The notes beneath the pieces were generated by a model, which was given only the letters and a program-made list of their open reading frames with translations, was not told where the DNA came from and ran no database searches. Made by a program: the position numbers and the translations under genes. Shown in pieces: positions 1 to 9,218 of a DNA stretch of 64,000 bases; position 1 is the stretch's first letter, and every line of letters starts with the position of its first letter. Location of the stretch: assembly GCA_002477825.1 (NCBI GenBank), contig DLKT01000014.1, positions 1,818 through 65,817 of the forward strand, read 5' to 3'. Origin of the DNA: Caryophanales bacterium UBA7581. Its GTDB lineage: Bacteria > Bacillota_I > Bacilli_A > RFN20 > CAG-826.

Positions 1-45
1 TCTTGGTCCCGAACCAAGCGCACTACCAAGCTGTGCTATATCCCG
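1..45 (-). tRNA. tRNA-Pro(CGG), 5' part, cut by window edge
   Basis: Read on the minus strand, the first 45 bases give a tRNA 5' half: a 7-nt acceptor arm CGGGATA, a D arm (GCAC / GTGC) with the AGCTTGGTA loop, and an anticodon arm CTTGG / CCAAG with the 7-nt loop TTCGGGA, so the anticodon is CGG (reads CCG, proline). The T arm and 3' acceptor lie outside the window. It follows the polC stop by 26 bases in the same direction with no U-tract terminator between, so it may be cotranscribed with polC. Confidence 0.85.
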
Positions 46-50
46 GGAGA

Positions 51-70
51 AGATAGCTAAAAAGCTATCT
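51..70 (-). other. Hairpin between polC and tRNA-Pro
   Basis: AGATAGCT and AGCTATCT pair perfectly (8 bp, 4-nt loop) just after the polC stop. No T-run follows on the minus strand, so it is a poor intrinsic terminator. It is better read as an RNA-stabilising or processing hairpin upstream of the tRNA. Confidence 0.5.
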
Positions 71-71
71 A

Positions 72-3000
72 TTAAAATTCAAAGGAAAATAAATCCATTT
101 GATTAGTGTCTTGAAGATCATCTAAAACATGAAGTTCTTCTAAAGCCGCCATATTTTGCGAATTGAGTTTGGTTCTTTCCACCAAATCCTCTTTTGATAA
201 GAATGGACCATCTTTACGTGCCTCAATAATACTTAAAGCTGCGTTTGCGCCTAATCCGTCAATTGCGCTGAAGGAAGGAATCACCTTTCCTTTTTCTTTA
301 TCAACAACGAAACGTGTCGCTTCTGAGCGATATAAGTCGATATTTTCAAAGCTATATCCTCTTTCATACATCTCTAAAGCAATACATAGCGTCTTTTCTT
401 GTTCTTGCTCTTTTGCCGATAATGCACCAGCGCCGTTAGTATTATATCGTTTTTCTTTGAGTTCTTCAAGTCTACGAATAATAGCTTCTCTTCCCTCTAA
501 CATCGGTTTTAAATCATATTGATCACAACGAATGGAGAAGAAACAAGCGTAGTACGCTAACGGTTGATAAACTTTAAACCAAGCAATACGTACCGCCATC
601 ATAACATATGCAGTAGCGTGTGCTTTTGGGAATAAGTATTGAATTTTATTACAAGAATCAATATACCATTGTGGTACGTTATTCTTCTTCATAATTTCTT
701 CGTATTCTGGTTTTACTTTTTTACCTTTACGAACGTCTTCCATGATTTTAAAGGCAGTAGAAGGTTCTACGCCCATTTTAGAAAGACCAATCATAATATC
801 GTCACGGCAACCAATAACTTCCGATAATGTACAAGTTCCGCTAGTCACTAAATCCTGTGCATTTCCGTTCCACACGTTCGTACCATGAGATAAACCAGAA
901 ATAATTAATAAATCAGCAAAGGTTTTAGGACGGGTTTCTTTTAACATACCACGGACGAAGTTGGTGCCGAATTCTGGTAAACCCAAAGCCCCGGTTTCTT
1001 CTTTTAAATAGTTAGAAGAACGATGTAAAGCTTTATCGGATGAGAACAAAGAAAGAACTTGTTTATCGCCCATAGGAATGGTCGTAGGATCAATACCTGT
1101 AATATCTTCTAACATCTTCATTGCGGTTGGATCAACGTGACCTAATAAGTCAAGTTTTAATACGTTATCGTGAATCGCATGGAAGTCGAAGTGAGTGGTT
1201 TTCCAGTTTGCGTCTTTTTTATCGGCTGGATATTGAATCGGTGTAAAGTCATAGACCGAGTAATCACGCGGAATAACAACGATACCGCCAGGGTGTTGGC
1301 CGGTGGTTCGTTTTACATCTTGGCAACCTACCGCAATACGGGCGATTTCCGCTCGTGAAATGGTATCTGGATTTTTACCAATTCTTTCAAAATAGCCACG
1401 GACATAACCAAAAGCAGTCTTTTCAGCAACGGTTTCAATCGTGCCTGCTTTAAATACGTTATCTTTTCCTAATAATTCTTTGGTCATTTCATGGGCTTTC
1501 GCTTGATAATCACCTGAGAAGTTTAAGTCAATATCAGGTACTTTATCCGCGTTGAAGCCTAAGAAGGTTGCGAAAGGAATATCTTGTCCATCATGAATCA
1601 TAGGTGTTCCACAATGTGGACAATTCTTTTCTTCTAAGTCAAAGCCGGAATGTATTTCCGGACGATTCGTAACAAATTCGCTATATTTGCAGTGTGGGCA
1701 ACGATAGTGTGGTGGCAGTGGATTCACTTCTGTAATGGACGCCATCGTCGCAACAAAAGAAGAACCAACCGAACCTCTAGATCCAACTAAGAAGCCATCT
1801 TCATTTGCGCGTTTAATTAACTTATGCGCAATATAATAAATAACGGAATAATTGTGTTTAATAATACCGGTTAACTCTTTATCTAGACGTTCTGCAACTA
1901 AATCAGGTAATTTCCCTTCATAACCATACCAGGCATAGCATTTATCATAACAAAGTTTTTGTAATTCTTCCGCACAGTTTTCAATTTTAGGTGCATACAA
2001 ATCTGATTTAATAGGGAACAATTGTTCAATTTGGTCATTTACCCAATGCGTATTGGTAATGACATATTCTTTGGCCTTTTCTTCACCAAAAATGGGAATA
2101 AAGGCATCTAACATTTCTCTCGTCGTTCTAAAATGTTGATCCGGATTCGGATACATCGGTTGTGATTCTCTTCTAAATGGGTTTAAAGGATGGCGGACGC
2201 CTTGAATTCCTTTGGCCATAATATAGACATCACGATAGATCTTATCTTCTGGGTTTAAGTAGTGAGCGTCACCAGTAGCTACTACTCTTTTTCCCATCTT
2301 TTCGGCAGCAGAAGCGATATCTTTTACAAACTGTGTTAATTTTTCTTTCGATTCAATTTGACCGTCATAAAGTAAGAAAGAATAGTTTTCTAAAGGTTGT
2401 AATTCAATATAATCATAGAATTTCACTTTTTCTTCTAGTACTTCTTTTGATCTTGTCATGGCCGTATCAAAAACTTCACCATTAAAACAAGCTGAGCCAA
2501 TAATAAAGTTTTCTCTATATTTTTCAATTTGACTACGAGGAATCTTTGGTAAATCGGCGATATATTCAATGTTGGATAAAGACACTAATAAGAATAAATC
2601 TTTTAAACCTTGTGGGTTTTTAGGATAAACAACGACATGTTTCGGTCTTAAATGCTTCAATAATTCAACACTGGCTTCTAAGTCATTGAGTTCACAATGT
2701 TTCATATTGAAATTGTTTTTGGTTAAAATCGCTAGCATCGCTAACCAAACGTCTAATAATACTTCCGCGTCATAATCAGCACGGTGAGCTTTACCTTCTT
2801 CATAGGTTACTTCTAAGTTTCTTGATAAAGCACCTAAGTTATGTTGACGTGCTTCTGGAAACATATAACGCGATAAGGATAAAGTATCAATCACTGGGTT
2901 AGATACCGATGGATATCCCATTTGATGGAAAGCTTCATTCATAAAGCCAATATCGAAGTCAGCGTTATGAGAAACTAAAATAGAGTCTTTAATAAAGCTA

Positions 3001-4388
3001 CGAATAATTTCCACTGCTTCTTTAATATAAGGTTTTCCCTTTAACATTTGGGGAGTAATATTTGTTAAGTTTTGAATCTTTTTCGATAAAACAAAATCAT
3101 CGCCTGGGTTCACTAATAAATCAAGACGATCGACGATGACGCCACCTTCTAAACGCACCGCGCCAAATTCAATAATGCGATCATATCGAGCGGATAAACC
3201 TGTAGTTTCAAAGTCGAATACGACGTAACTTGCTTTATTTAAAATGACGTCTGATGGATTTTGAATATAAGATAATTTTTCATCCACCATATACATTTCG
3301 CAGCCATATAAAACTTTAATATTAAATTCTTTCGCGGCTTTTTGCGCTTCTGGAAAAGCCTGGACATTTCCGTGATCGGTTAATCCAATTGCAGGATGAC
3401 CAAAATGCGACGCTAATTTACAATAATCGGTAATGGTTGCGACGGCATCCATCGCGGACATTTTCGTATGAAGATGAAGTTCAATTCTTTTTTCTTCTTC
3501 ATCATCTTCTCGTAAAGGATCTGGTTCTAAGAAATCAATAAAATGGGCTAAAATTACGATTTGTTGGGTGAATTTATCGATTTGCACCGAACCACGAATA
3601 CGTACCTTTTTGCCTTTTTTTATTTCTAATATTTTTTCTTCATTTATAATTTTATTTTCAAAAACACGAACCGCAACGGAATAGGTTAAATCGGTAATAT
3701 CAAAAGTTAATATCTTTTTTCCTTCGCGAGAGGTTTTCATTTCATCAACAAAGAAAATATTACCTTGAACACTGACATTCCCCGAATTCGTATCAATATC
3801 AATAATTTTCATTTCGGTATAATCACCGCGTTTAAAAGCGGCTTTTTGTCGACGCGCTTCTTCTTCTCTCTTTTTTAATTCAGGAACCACTTGATCAATA
3901 TAAGCCAAATGCTCATCTTCTAGTGTTTCTTCTTGTTGTTCAGGTTCTTCAATCACTTCTTTTAAAGTAAAAGGATAACCTAAATAAGTTAAAAAGTCTT
4001 GGAATTCTTGAATCGTTCCATGCATTTTATCTCTTTCTAATGCACTTTGAAAAATACAATTGATTTCTCTATCGCGAAATGTAACGTTTAAAGGATTCAA
4101 AGCGATATGATAAAAAGATTTATACCATGTATAAAGTAAATCTAATACTTCATTACAAGTCGGTAGTTGAGTGTAGGAGAAATGAAGAGCATACGAATAA
4201 TCAATGAATTCTAAATGATGACGAAATTCGTATAATAAATCAAAATCCCAAGGGGTTTCTTTTTTGATTCTATAATGCCAAATGCCATTTTCTTTATAGA
4301 ATGCATTTTCTTTTTCAAAAGACAAATCAAAGCGATCAATGTCTTCTAATTGTATGGATTCTAAAAATCGTTTCATTGTCTCGTCCAT
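72..4388 (-). CDS. polC: DNA polymerase III alpha subunit, PolC type
   Basis: Replicative polymerase of low-GC Gram-positives with built-in proofreading. Counting from the longer ORF (GTG at 4397, 1441 aa): an N-terminal domain, an OB-fold region near 190-290, a PHP domain starting around residue 304 (HLHTKMSAMDA), and a DnaQ-like 3'-5' exonuclease inserted at about 391 (VVFDFETTGLS). The polymerase core follows, with a four-Cys zinc knuckle (CPHC...CPHC) and the PDIDLNFSGDY palm motif. Length matches the family (about 1430-1440 aa). I prefer the ATG at 4388, because AGGTGA sits 5 bases upstream of it while the GTG at 4397 has no good ribosome-binding site. The gene follows rseP by about 40 bases; proS, which usually lies between them, is absent. 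Confidence 0.97.
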   Translation of the reverse strand: MDETMKRFLESIQLEDIDRFDLSFEKENAFYKENGIWHYRIKKETPWDFDLLYEFRHHLEFIDYSYALHFSYTQLPTCNEVLDLLYTWYKSFYHIALNPLNVTFRDREINCIFQSALERDKMHGTIQEFQDFLTYLGYPFTLKEVIEEPEQQEETLEDEHLAYIDQVVPELKKREEEARRQKAAFKRGDYTEMKIIDIDTNSGNVSVQGNIFFVDEMKTSREGKKILTFDITDLTYSVAVRVFENKIINEEKILEIKKGKKVRIRGSVQIDKFTQQIVILAHFIDFLEPDPLREDDEEEKRIELHLHTKMSAMDAVATITDYCKLASHFGHPAIGLTDHGNVQAFPEAQKAAKEFNIKVLYGCEMYMVDEKLSYIQNPSDVILNKASYVVFDFETTGLSARYDRIIEFGAVRLEGGVIVDRLDLLVNPGDDFVLSKKIQNLTNITPQMLKGKPYIKEAVEIIRSFIKDSILVSHNADFDIGFMNEAFHQMGYPSVSNPVIDTLSLSRYMFPEARQHNLGALSRNLEVTYEEGKAHRADYDAEVLLDVWLAMLAILTKNNFNMKHCELNDLEASVELLKHLRPKHVVVYPKNPQGLKDLFLLVSLSNIEYIADLPKIPRSQIEKYRENFIIGSACFNGEVFDTAMTRSKEVLEEKVKFYDYIELQPLENYSFLLYDGQIESKEKLTQFVKDIASAAEKMGKRVVATGDAHYLNPEDKIYRDVYIMAKGIQGVRHPLNPFRRESQPMYPNPDQHFRTTREMLDAFIPIFGEEKAKEYVITNTHWVNDQIEQLFPIKSDLYAPKIENCAEELQKLCYDKCYAWYGYEGKLPDLVAERLDKELTGIIKHNYSVIYYIAHKLIKRANEDGFLVGSRGSVGSSFVATMASITEVNPLPPHYRCPHCKYSEFVTNRPEIHSGFDLEEKNCPHCGTPMIHDGQDIPFATFLGFNADKVPDIDLNFSGDYQAKAHEMTKELLGKDNVFKAGTIETVAEKTAFGYVRGYFERIGKNPDTISRAEIARIAVGCQDVKRTTGQHPGGIVVIPRDYSVYDFTPIQYPADKKDANWKTTHFDFHAIHDNVLKLDLLGHVDPTAMKMLEDITGIDPTTIPMGDKQVLSLFSSDKALHRSSNYLKEETGALGLPEFGTNFVRGMLKETRPKTFADLLIISGLSHGTNVWNGNAQDLVTSGTCTLSEVIGCRDDIMIGLSKMGVEPSTAFKIMEDVRKGKKVKPEYEEIMKKNNVPQWYIDSCNKIQYLFPKAHATAYVMMAVRIAWFKVYQPLAYYACFFSIRCDQYDLKPMLEGREAIIRRLEELKEKRYNTNGAGALSAKEQEQEKTLCIALEMYERGYSFENIDLYRSEATRFVVDKEKGKVIPSFSAIDGLGANAALSIIEARKDGPFLSKEDLVERTKLNSQNMAALEELHVLDDLQDTNQMDLFSFEF

Positions 4389-4427
4389 GTTGCTCACCTA
4401 CTTCTTTAAAACTATGAATCATAGCGA

Positions 4428-5627
4428 CTAGAATAATCCGATAATATCTTTGATAAACACTACTGCCATTAAAGCAAAGAGTAAGATCATTCCTACCGCA
4501 GAAACAATATTTTTTACTTTGGAAGGTATTTCCTTTTTAGTAATACCTTCAACAATAATCACTAATAAATGCCAACCATCTAAACCAGGGAATGGTAATA
4601 AATTAAAGATGGCTAAGTTTACAGAAATCATGCCCCAAAGCATTAAATAGGAACCAAACCCATAATTTAAGATTTCTGAAGAAACTTGAAGAATGGCGAC
4701 AGGTCCACCAATTTGGTCATAGCCTTTACCGACAAAAAGGCCTGCTAAAGTTTTCGCGATTAAAGAAGTGGATTCCCACCAATCTTCACCTGCCACTTTT
4801 AAAGCTGTACCGAATTTATAACGGAATGTTCTTACAAAACTAATACCCATCGTTTCCCAACCATAGAAAACTTCGGTTTTGCTTTCACTAGCAATAACTG
4901 CAGATAAAGTCATCGTATGGGGGTTTCCTATAAATTCAGGATTTTCTTTAAACTCTTCATATGTACAAGTATAAAGCGTAATATTAAGTTTATCCTTCGC
5001 GTTCGTTGGCGTTGGAATTTTGTTATTAAAAGCGTCTGTTAAATCGGTATAGCTTTTAATTTCAACTGATTGCAATTCTTCCGCATCTTTTTCAAAAGGC
5101 ATGTATTGCCAAGTGATTTTACGAACAAATTCATCCGTGGTTAAACCAGCCGCATGTGCTGGACTTTCTTTATCTTCTAACTTTTCCACTACAGTAATTT
5201 GATTCGTACCATATCTTTGGGGGAAGAAAACCGTATTTGCAGCAAATAAAACATAACCTAAAACAAAGTTTAAAATAATACCCGCCGAAACGATAATCGC
5301 ACGTTTCCACTTTTTCACCGCTAATAAACTGCGTTCAGGTGGTACTTCTACGCCTTCCGGTATCGTTTCACTTTCACCATACATTGCCACATAACCACCT
5401 AAAGGAATGGCCCTTAAAGAAATGGTGGTTTCTTGACCTTTTTCTTTTTTTGGCTTTTTTTGCCAAATGGCGGGTCCAAAACCAACGGAAAATTCAAAGC
5501 AATAAACTTTAAATAATTTCGCCATGGATAAGTGTCCTAATTCATGAATAATGACGAGTAAACCTATAGAAATAATAAACAAAATCACACTGAGAAAACT
5601 AATTGATGTTGATGCTAAAATCATCAT
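4428..5627 (-). CDS. rseP: RIP metalloprotease RseP (site-2 protease)
   Basis: Membrane-embedded zinc protease that cleaves transmembrane segments of anti-sigma factors, leftover signal peptides and similar substrates. The 399-aa product has HELGH in the first membrane segment (residues about 28-32), a middle extracytoplasmic region in the position of the PDZ domain, and the C-terminal NLLPFPGLDGWH segment, the family's second motif with the third zinc ligand. The ATG overlaps the dxr stop by four bases, implying translational coupling; AAGGAG is 11 bases upstream. It lies in the usual cdsA-dxr-rseP-polC order. Confidence 0.95.
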   Translation of the reverse strand: MMILASTSISFLSVILFIISIGLLVIIHELGHLSMAKLFKVYCFEFSVGFGPAIWQKKPKKEKGQETTISLRAIPLGGYVAMYGESETIPEGVEVPPERSLLAVKKWKRAIIVSAGIILNFVLGYVLFAANTVFFPQRYGTNQITVVEKLEDKESPAHAAGLTTDEFVRKITWQYMPFEKDAEELQSVEIKSYTDLTDAFNNKIPTPTNAKDKLNITLYTCTYEEFKENPEFIGNPHTMTLSAVIASESKTEVFYGWETMGISFVRTFRYKFGTALKVAGEDWWESTSLIAKTLAGLFVGKGYDQIGGPVAILQVSSEILNYGFGSYLMLWGMISVNLAIFNLLPFPGLDGWHLLVIIVEGITKKEIPSKVKNIVSAVGMILLFALMAVVFIKDIIGLF

Positions 5628-6784
5628 TTTACATTCATCTCCTTTACGAGTAAACTTGCTTCTTCTCTTGTTATTTTATCCACATATAGAACATCATCTA
5701 TCGTAGGATTTTCAATAACACGATGCCGTTTCATACAAGTTTCAATAATTTTTTCAATTCCTAAGAAAGGAATTTGATGAGCTAGAAAGGCATAAACAGC
5801 AACTTCGTTAGCAGCGTTTAAACACGCTAACATCGTGCCGCCTTGTTCCATGGCTTTTCTAGCAAACTCCACACAAGGATAACGATCTTTATCGAATGCA
5901 TGGAAATGTAAAGTGCCAAATTCTTCTAATGGTAACTTAGAACATTGCACTTCTTTTCTCTTTAAATGATATAAGGCATAGGAGATGGGAATTCTCATAT
6001 CGCTTGGACCTATATCGCATAAATAACTACCATCTTGGCATTCAATTAAGGAATGAACCTTCGATTCATCGTGTAATAAAACATCAATTTTTTCCATCGG
6101 CATATGGAATAAATAATGCGCTTCAATGATTTCAAATCCCTTGTTCATCATGGTAGCACAATCGATGGTAATTTTTTGTCCCATCGACCAAGAAGGATGC
6201 TTTAAAGCTTGTTCTACGGTTACACTTTCTAACTCTTCTCTTTTTAAGTTTCTAAAAGCGCCACCTGAAGCCGTTAAAATTAAACGTCGTACTTCTTTTT
6301 TATTTCCTTTTAAACATTTAGCTAAAGCGACATGCTCAGAATCAATCGGATAGATTTTTGCTCCGGTTTCTTTTTGCGCTTTTTCTAAAAGTTCTCCACC
6401 AACCACTAAAGATTCTTTGTTTGCTAAAGCCACAGAAATCTTTGCTTTTAAAGCATGATAGGTAGGAACAAAGCCACAAAAACCGACTAAAGCATTCACC
6501 ACTAAAGTTGGTTTAGAAGCATCAATAATATCCAATAAGCCTTGGTCTCCATAAAAGAAATGAATAGAGGAATATTGTTTTTTAAGTACTTCATAGTCTT
6601 CTTTTTCTTGTACACAAATGTACTTTACTTCTTTAAAAGAAGACAAAATCGTAGGAATTTGTTCAATACGATGACCTAAAGAAAAACCTACTAAATGAAA
6701 ACGTTTGTCGTTTTTCATTACATCTAAAGTTTGATTCCCAATGGAGCCACTGGCCCCTAATAATAAGATATTCTCTTTCATCAT
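5624..6784 (-). CDS. dxr: 1-deoxy-D-xylulose 5-phosphate reductoisomerase
   Basis: Second step of the MEP pathway: DXP plus NADPH gives MEP, the route to isopentenyl diphosphate and hence undecaprenyl phosphate with the adjacent uppS. NADPH-binding motif LLGASGSIGNQTLDV lies at the N terminus; the active-site segments IDSEH, SGGAF and the NKGFEIIEAH helix are all present. The ORF can begin at a GTG (6805), but that start overlaps cdsA and has no ribosome-binding site. The ATG at 6784, two bases after the cdsA TAA, gives the family's usual N terminus (MMKENILLLGASG), so coupling with cdsA is likely. Confidence 0.95.
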   Translation of the reverse strand: MMKENILLLGASGSIGNQTLDVMKNDKRFHLVGFSLGHRIEQIPTILSSFKEVKYICVQEKEDYEVLKKQYSSIHFFYGDQGLLDIIDASKPTLVVNALVGFCGFVPTYHALKAKISVALANKESLVVGGELLEKAQKETGAKIYPIDSEHVALAKCLKGNKKEVRRLILTASGGAFRNLKREELESVTVEQALKHPSWSMGQKITIDCATMMNKGFEIIEAHYLFHMPMEKIDVLLHDESKVHSLIECQDGSYLCDIGPSDMRIPISYALYHLKRKEVQCSKLPLEEFGTLHFHAFDKDRYPCVEFARKAMEQGGTMLACLNAANEVAVYAFLAHQIPFLGIEKIIETCMKRHRVIENPTIDDVLYVDKITREEASLLVKEMNVK

Positions 6785-6786
6785 TT

Positions 6787-7854
6787 TTAAATCAAGAAAT
6801 TCCACTTATTATTTAAGAAAATCACGAAGATAGCGACAAAAAGCGCTACACAAAGAAGGGAATCAACACGATCTAATACACCACCATGGCCTCTTAATAA
6901 AGAACCATAGTCTTTAATTTCAAAATGTCTTTTTAAAGCGGAGAAAATGAAATCGCCTAAATTAGCAATAAATGGCATTAGGAAAGATAAAATCAAAATC
7001 CAATACCAATGTTTGTGATCTAAAATTGGAAGTAAAGGATGTCCCACTTTACAACAGACAAAGGCAAATCCTGCACTCGCAACAAAAGATAGAATGACAC
7101 CACCAAAGAAGCCTTCCCAAGTTTTCTTAGGAGAAATTCTTTCATTCATTTTATTTCTTCCAAATAAAACCCCTGTAAAATAAGCTCCTATATCGGTAGT
7201 AAATGTTCCAATAATTACATAAAATAGCAACAAAGAAGTTTGAAATGTATTCGGCATAATTAAATTGGTTTGTGCTTCATCCCATCCTCTTCCAACAGAA
7301 GCATCTACAAATGCTTGCTTTGGAAAATAGCGTAGGAATAATATCGCTTGCATTGCGATACCAATAAAGACGGACATGGTAAATAGATAAGTTACATCAT
7401 TAATTCCAAAGTTTTTATCTAATATGGATAAGAAAAATAAAACAAATATTGTTGTAGCTACTCCAATAGTAGAAACCGAAATACTTGCCGATGTAGCGTC
7501 TTTTCCATCTCGGTTAATAATGGTAAAAAAGCCACTTTCAAACGACCATGATTCTACCCAGTTATCCGCAGCAACATTTTCCATATTGTTTTTGGCCATA
7601 ATCCAAAATACAAATGAAAACGTCATAACATAAATAAACCCATGAACAAAGGTAGAATATCTTTTATGTATTGGTGCGTTAATAAATTCGTGAATAATGA
7701 TTAATAACGCGACGGAAATAAAAATTAAAAACCACCATCCGCCGATTAAAATCGTTGGAATACCAATTAAAGCTAAAATAGCCGCGGTAATCGTTCTCGT
7801 CCACATGGACTTTTTAGTATCTTCTGAAATTTTATTTACTTGCATCTTTTCCAT
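6787..7854 (-). CDS. cdsA: Phosphatidate cytidylyltransferase
   Basis: Makes CDP-diacylglycerol from phosphatidic acid and CTP, the branch point of phospholipid synthesis. It is a polytopic membrane protein with many hydrophobic helices; the C terminus carries the family signature S-x-L-K-R-x4-K-D-x-G...G-H-G-G-V-L-D-R-x-D (about residues 310-340). The ORF extends to an ATG at 7869 inside uppS, but GGAGGG lies 7 bases upstream of the ATG at 7854, so that start (MEKMQVNK) is favoured. Longer than typical bacterial CdsA (about 265-300 aa), because of an expanded region between helices near residues 80-130. Confidence 0.93.
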   Translation of the reverse strand: MEKMQVNKISEDTKKSMWTRTITAAILALIGIPTILIGGWWFLIFISVALLIIIHEFINAPIHKRYSTFVHGFIYVMTFSFVFWIMAKNNMENVAADNWVESWSFESGFFTIINRDGKDATSASISVSTIGVATTIFVLFFLSILDKNFGINDVTYLFTMSVFIGIAMQAILFLRYFPKQAFVDASVGRGWDEAQTNLIMPNTFQTSLLLFYVIIGTFTTDIGAYFTGVLFGRNKMNERISPKKTWEGFFGGVILSFVASAGFAFVCCKVGHPLLPILDHKHWYWILILSFLMPFIANLGDFIFSALKRHFEIKDYGSLLRGHGGVLDRVDSLLCVALFVAIFVIFLNNKWNFLI

Positions 7855-8572
7855 TACTAAGCCCTCCATAGCGACGATTACGTGATTGATATTCTTCTAA
7901 ACAAGCGATAAATTGTTTTCTTTTAAAATCAGGCCAACAAGTCTTGGTAAAGACCATTTCTGCATAAGCGAGTTCCCAAAGCATAAAATTGGAAATTCTT
8001 TGTTCTCCTGAAGTACGAATTAATAAGTCTACATCGGGTAAACCTGCAGAATCTAAATAATGAGAAAAAGTTTCTTCGGTCAATTCTTCTTTATTTTCAT
8101 CTGCATTATATTTTCTAATGGCGCGAATAATTTCATCTCTGCCACCATAATTTAAGCAAATATTAAAAACATAGTTTTGATTATTTTTCGTTTTTTCTTT
8201 TGCTTCTTGAATGACGTCTTGCGTTCTTTTAGGAAGGCGAGATAAATCTCCCATTGTTCTAACTTTAACACCATCTCTCATTAAATGATTGATTTCACGA
8301 TGGAAAAATTCTTCTAAATATTCAAAAAGATGTTGAATTTCATCTTGTGGTCTTTTCCAGTTTTCCGTAGAAAAGGCATATAAAGACATGACTTGAATAT
8401 GAAATTCTTTACAAACATCAAAAATTTCTATAATACGTTTGCAGCCTTCTTTATGACCTAAATGACGAGGTAATAATCTTTTTTTCGCCCAACGTCCATT
8501 TCCATCCATAATGAAAGCCACATGCGTTAATGGTTTTGTTAATTGAAAAGTAGTTTCTTCTTTCTTTTTCAA
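7832..8572 (-). CDS. uppS: Isoprenyl transferase (undecaprenyl diphosphate synthase)
   Basis: Cis-prenyltransferase that extends farnesyl diphosphate to the C55 carrier lipid used for peptidoglycan. The 246-aa product has the family motif MDGNGRWAKKR near residue 22 (catalytic Asp), the YAFSTENWKRP segment, and the C-terminal DLLIRTSGEQRISNFMLWE motif. The start is a TTG with AGGAGG 8 bases upstream; no ATG fits. Preceded by its own candidate promoter and a palindrome, after the frr terminator. The 3' end overlaps cdsA. Confidence 0.96.
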   Translation of the reverse strand: MKKKEETTFQLTKPLTHVAFIMDGNGRWAKKRLLPRHLGHKEGCKRIIEIFDVCKEFHIQVMSLYAFSTENWKRPQDEIQHLFEYLEEFFHREINHLMRDGVKVRTMGDLSRLPKRTQDVIQEAKEKTKNNQNYVFNICLNYGGRDEIIRAIRKYNADENKEELTEETFSHYLDSAGLPDVDLLIRTSGEQRISNFMLWELAYAEMVFTKTCWPDFKRKQFIACLEEYQSRNRRYGGLSNGKDASK

Positions 8573-8590
8573 AATGGAATCCTCCTTTTT

Positions 8591-8620
8591 TATAATGTAT
8601 TTACATTATACATTATAAGA
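8591..8620 (-). promoter_or_regulatory. uppS -10 region overlapped by a perfect palindrome
   Basis: TATAATGTA, two bases, then TACATTATA form a perfect 9-2-9 palindrome at 8591-8610 between the frr terminator and uppS. On the minus strand two TATAAT hexamers fall in or next to it. No clean -35 is seen at 17 bp (TTGTAT is 14 or 21 away). This is consistent with a repressor operator over a promoter, but the regulator is unknown. Confidence 0.45.
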
Positions 8621-8635
8621 GGCCATTAATGATAC

Positions 8636-8669
8636 AAAAAAAAGAAAAAGGATGAGAAATTTCTCACCC
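8636..8669 (-). terminator. Rho-independent terminator after frr
   Basis: A 20-base inverted repeat (arms GGGTGAGAAA and TTTCTCATCC on the minus strand) begins right after the frr stop and is followed by TTTTTCTTTTTTTT. It separates the rpsB-tsf-pyrH-frr transcript from uppS. Confidence 0.85.
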
Positions 8670-9215
8670 TTAAATCGACATGATTTCTTTTTCTTTTTCG
8701 CTAACGATTTCGTCCACCATTTTAATCGCGGCATCGGTCTCTTTTTGAAGGTCTTCTTCTAAGCGACGGCGCATGTCTTCTGGTGTATCTTTGTCCGCTT
8801 TTACGAAATCCATATATTCACGACGGACATTACGAATAGCGACTTTGGTATCTTCACCATATTTTTTGGCGTTTTTCGATAAATCTCTTCTTCTATCTTC
8901 AGTTAAAGCGGGGAAGATTAAGCGAATGGAGGTTCCATCGTTAATTGGATTAATACCTAAATCTGAACCATTTAATGCGGTTAAGATGGCTTTAATATCA
9001 CCTTTATCATAAGGCTTAATTAATAATTGACGTGGTTCTGGTGAAGAGATGGAAGCGATTTGATTGATTGGCATGGGTGAACCATAATAATCAATTTCAA
9101 TATTGTTTAAAATCGCCGGGCTTGCTCTTCCCGTACGAAGGGTCACTAATTGGGCGCGTAAAGCTTCAATTGATTTTCCCATTTTGGTTTTACATTCTAA
9201 TACTAATTCATCCAT
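8670..9215 (-). CDS. frr: Ribosome recycling factor
   Basis: Splits the post-termination ribosome together with EF-G. The 181-aa length is close to the 185-aa norm. N-terminal helix with the LRTGRASPAIL segment, the PYDKGDIKAI and LIFPALTEDRRRDL motifs of the hinge, and a long basic C-terminal helix. Starts three bases after the pyrH stop; the GGAG ribosome-binding site lies inside the end of pyrH. A terminator follows immediately. Confidence 0.97.
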   Translation of the reverse strand: MDELVLECKTKMGKSIEALRAQLVTLRTGRASPAILNNIEIDYYGSPMPINQIASISSPEPRQLLIKPYDKGDIKAILTALNGSDLGINPINDGTSIRLIFPALTEDRRRDLSKNAKKYGEDTKVAIRNVRREYMDFVKADKDTPEDMRRRLEEDLQKETDAAIKMVDEIVSEKEKEIMSI

Positions 9216-9218
9216 AAT

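Noticed and set aside
163..1358. Plus-strand ORFs opposite polC (for example 163-522, 639-827)
   Set aside because: They are antisense shadows of a strongly conserved gene, with no ribosome-binding sites or family features. The same applies to the other short antisense ORFs in the window.
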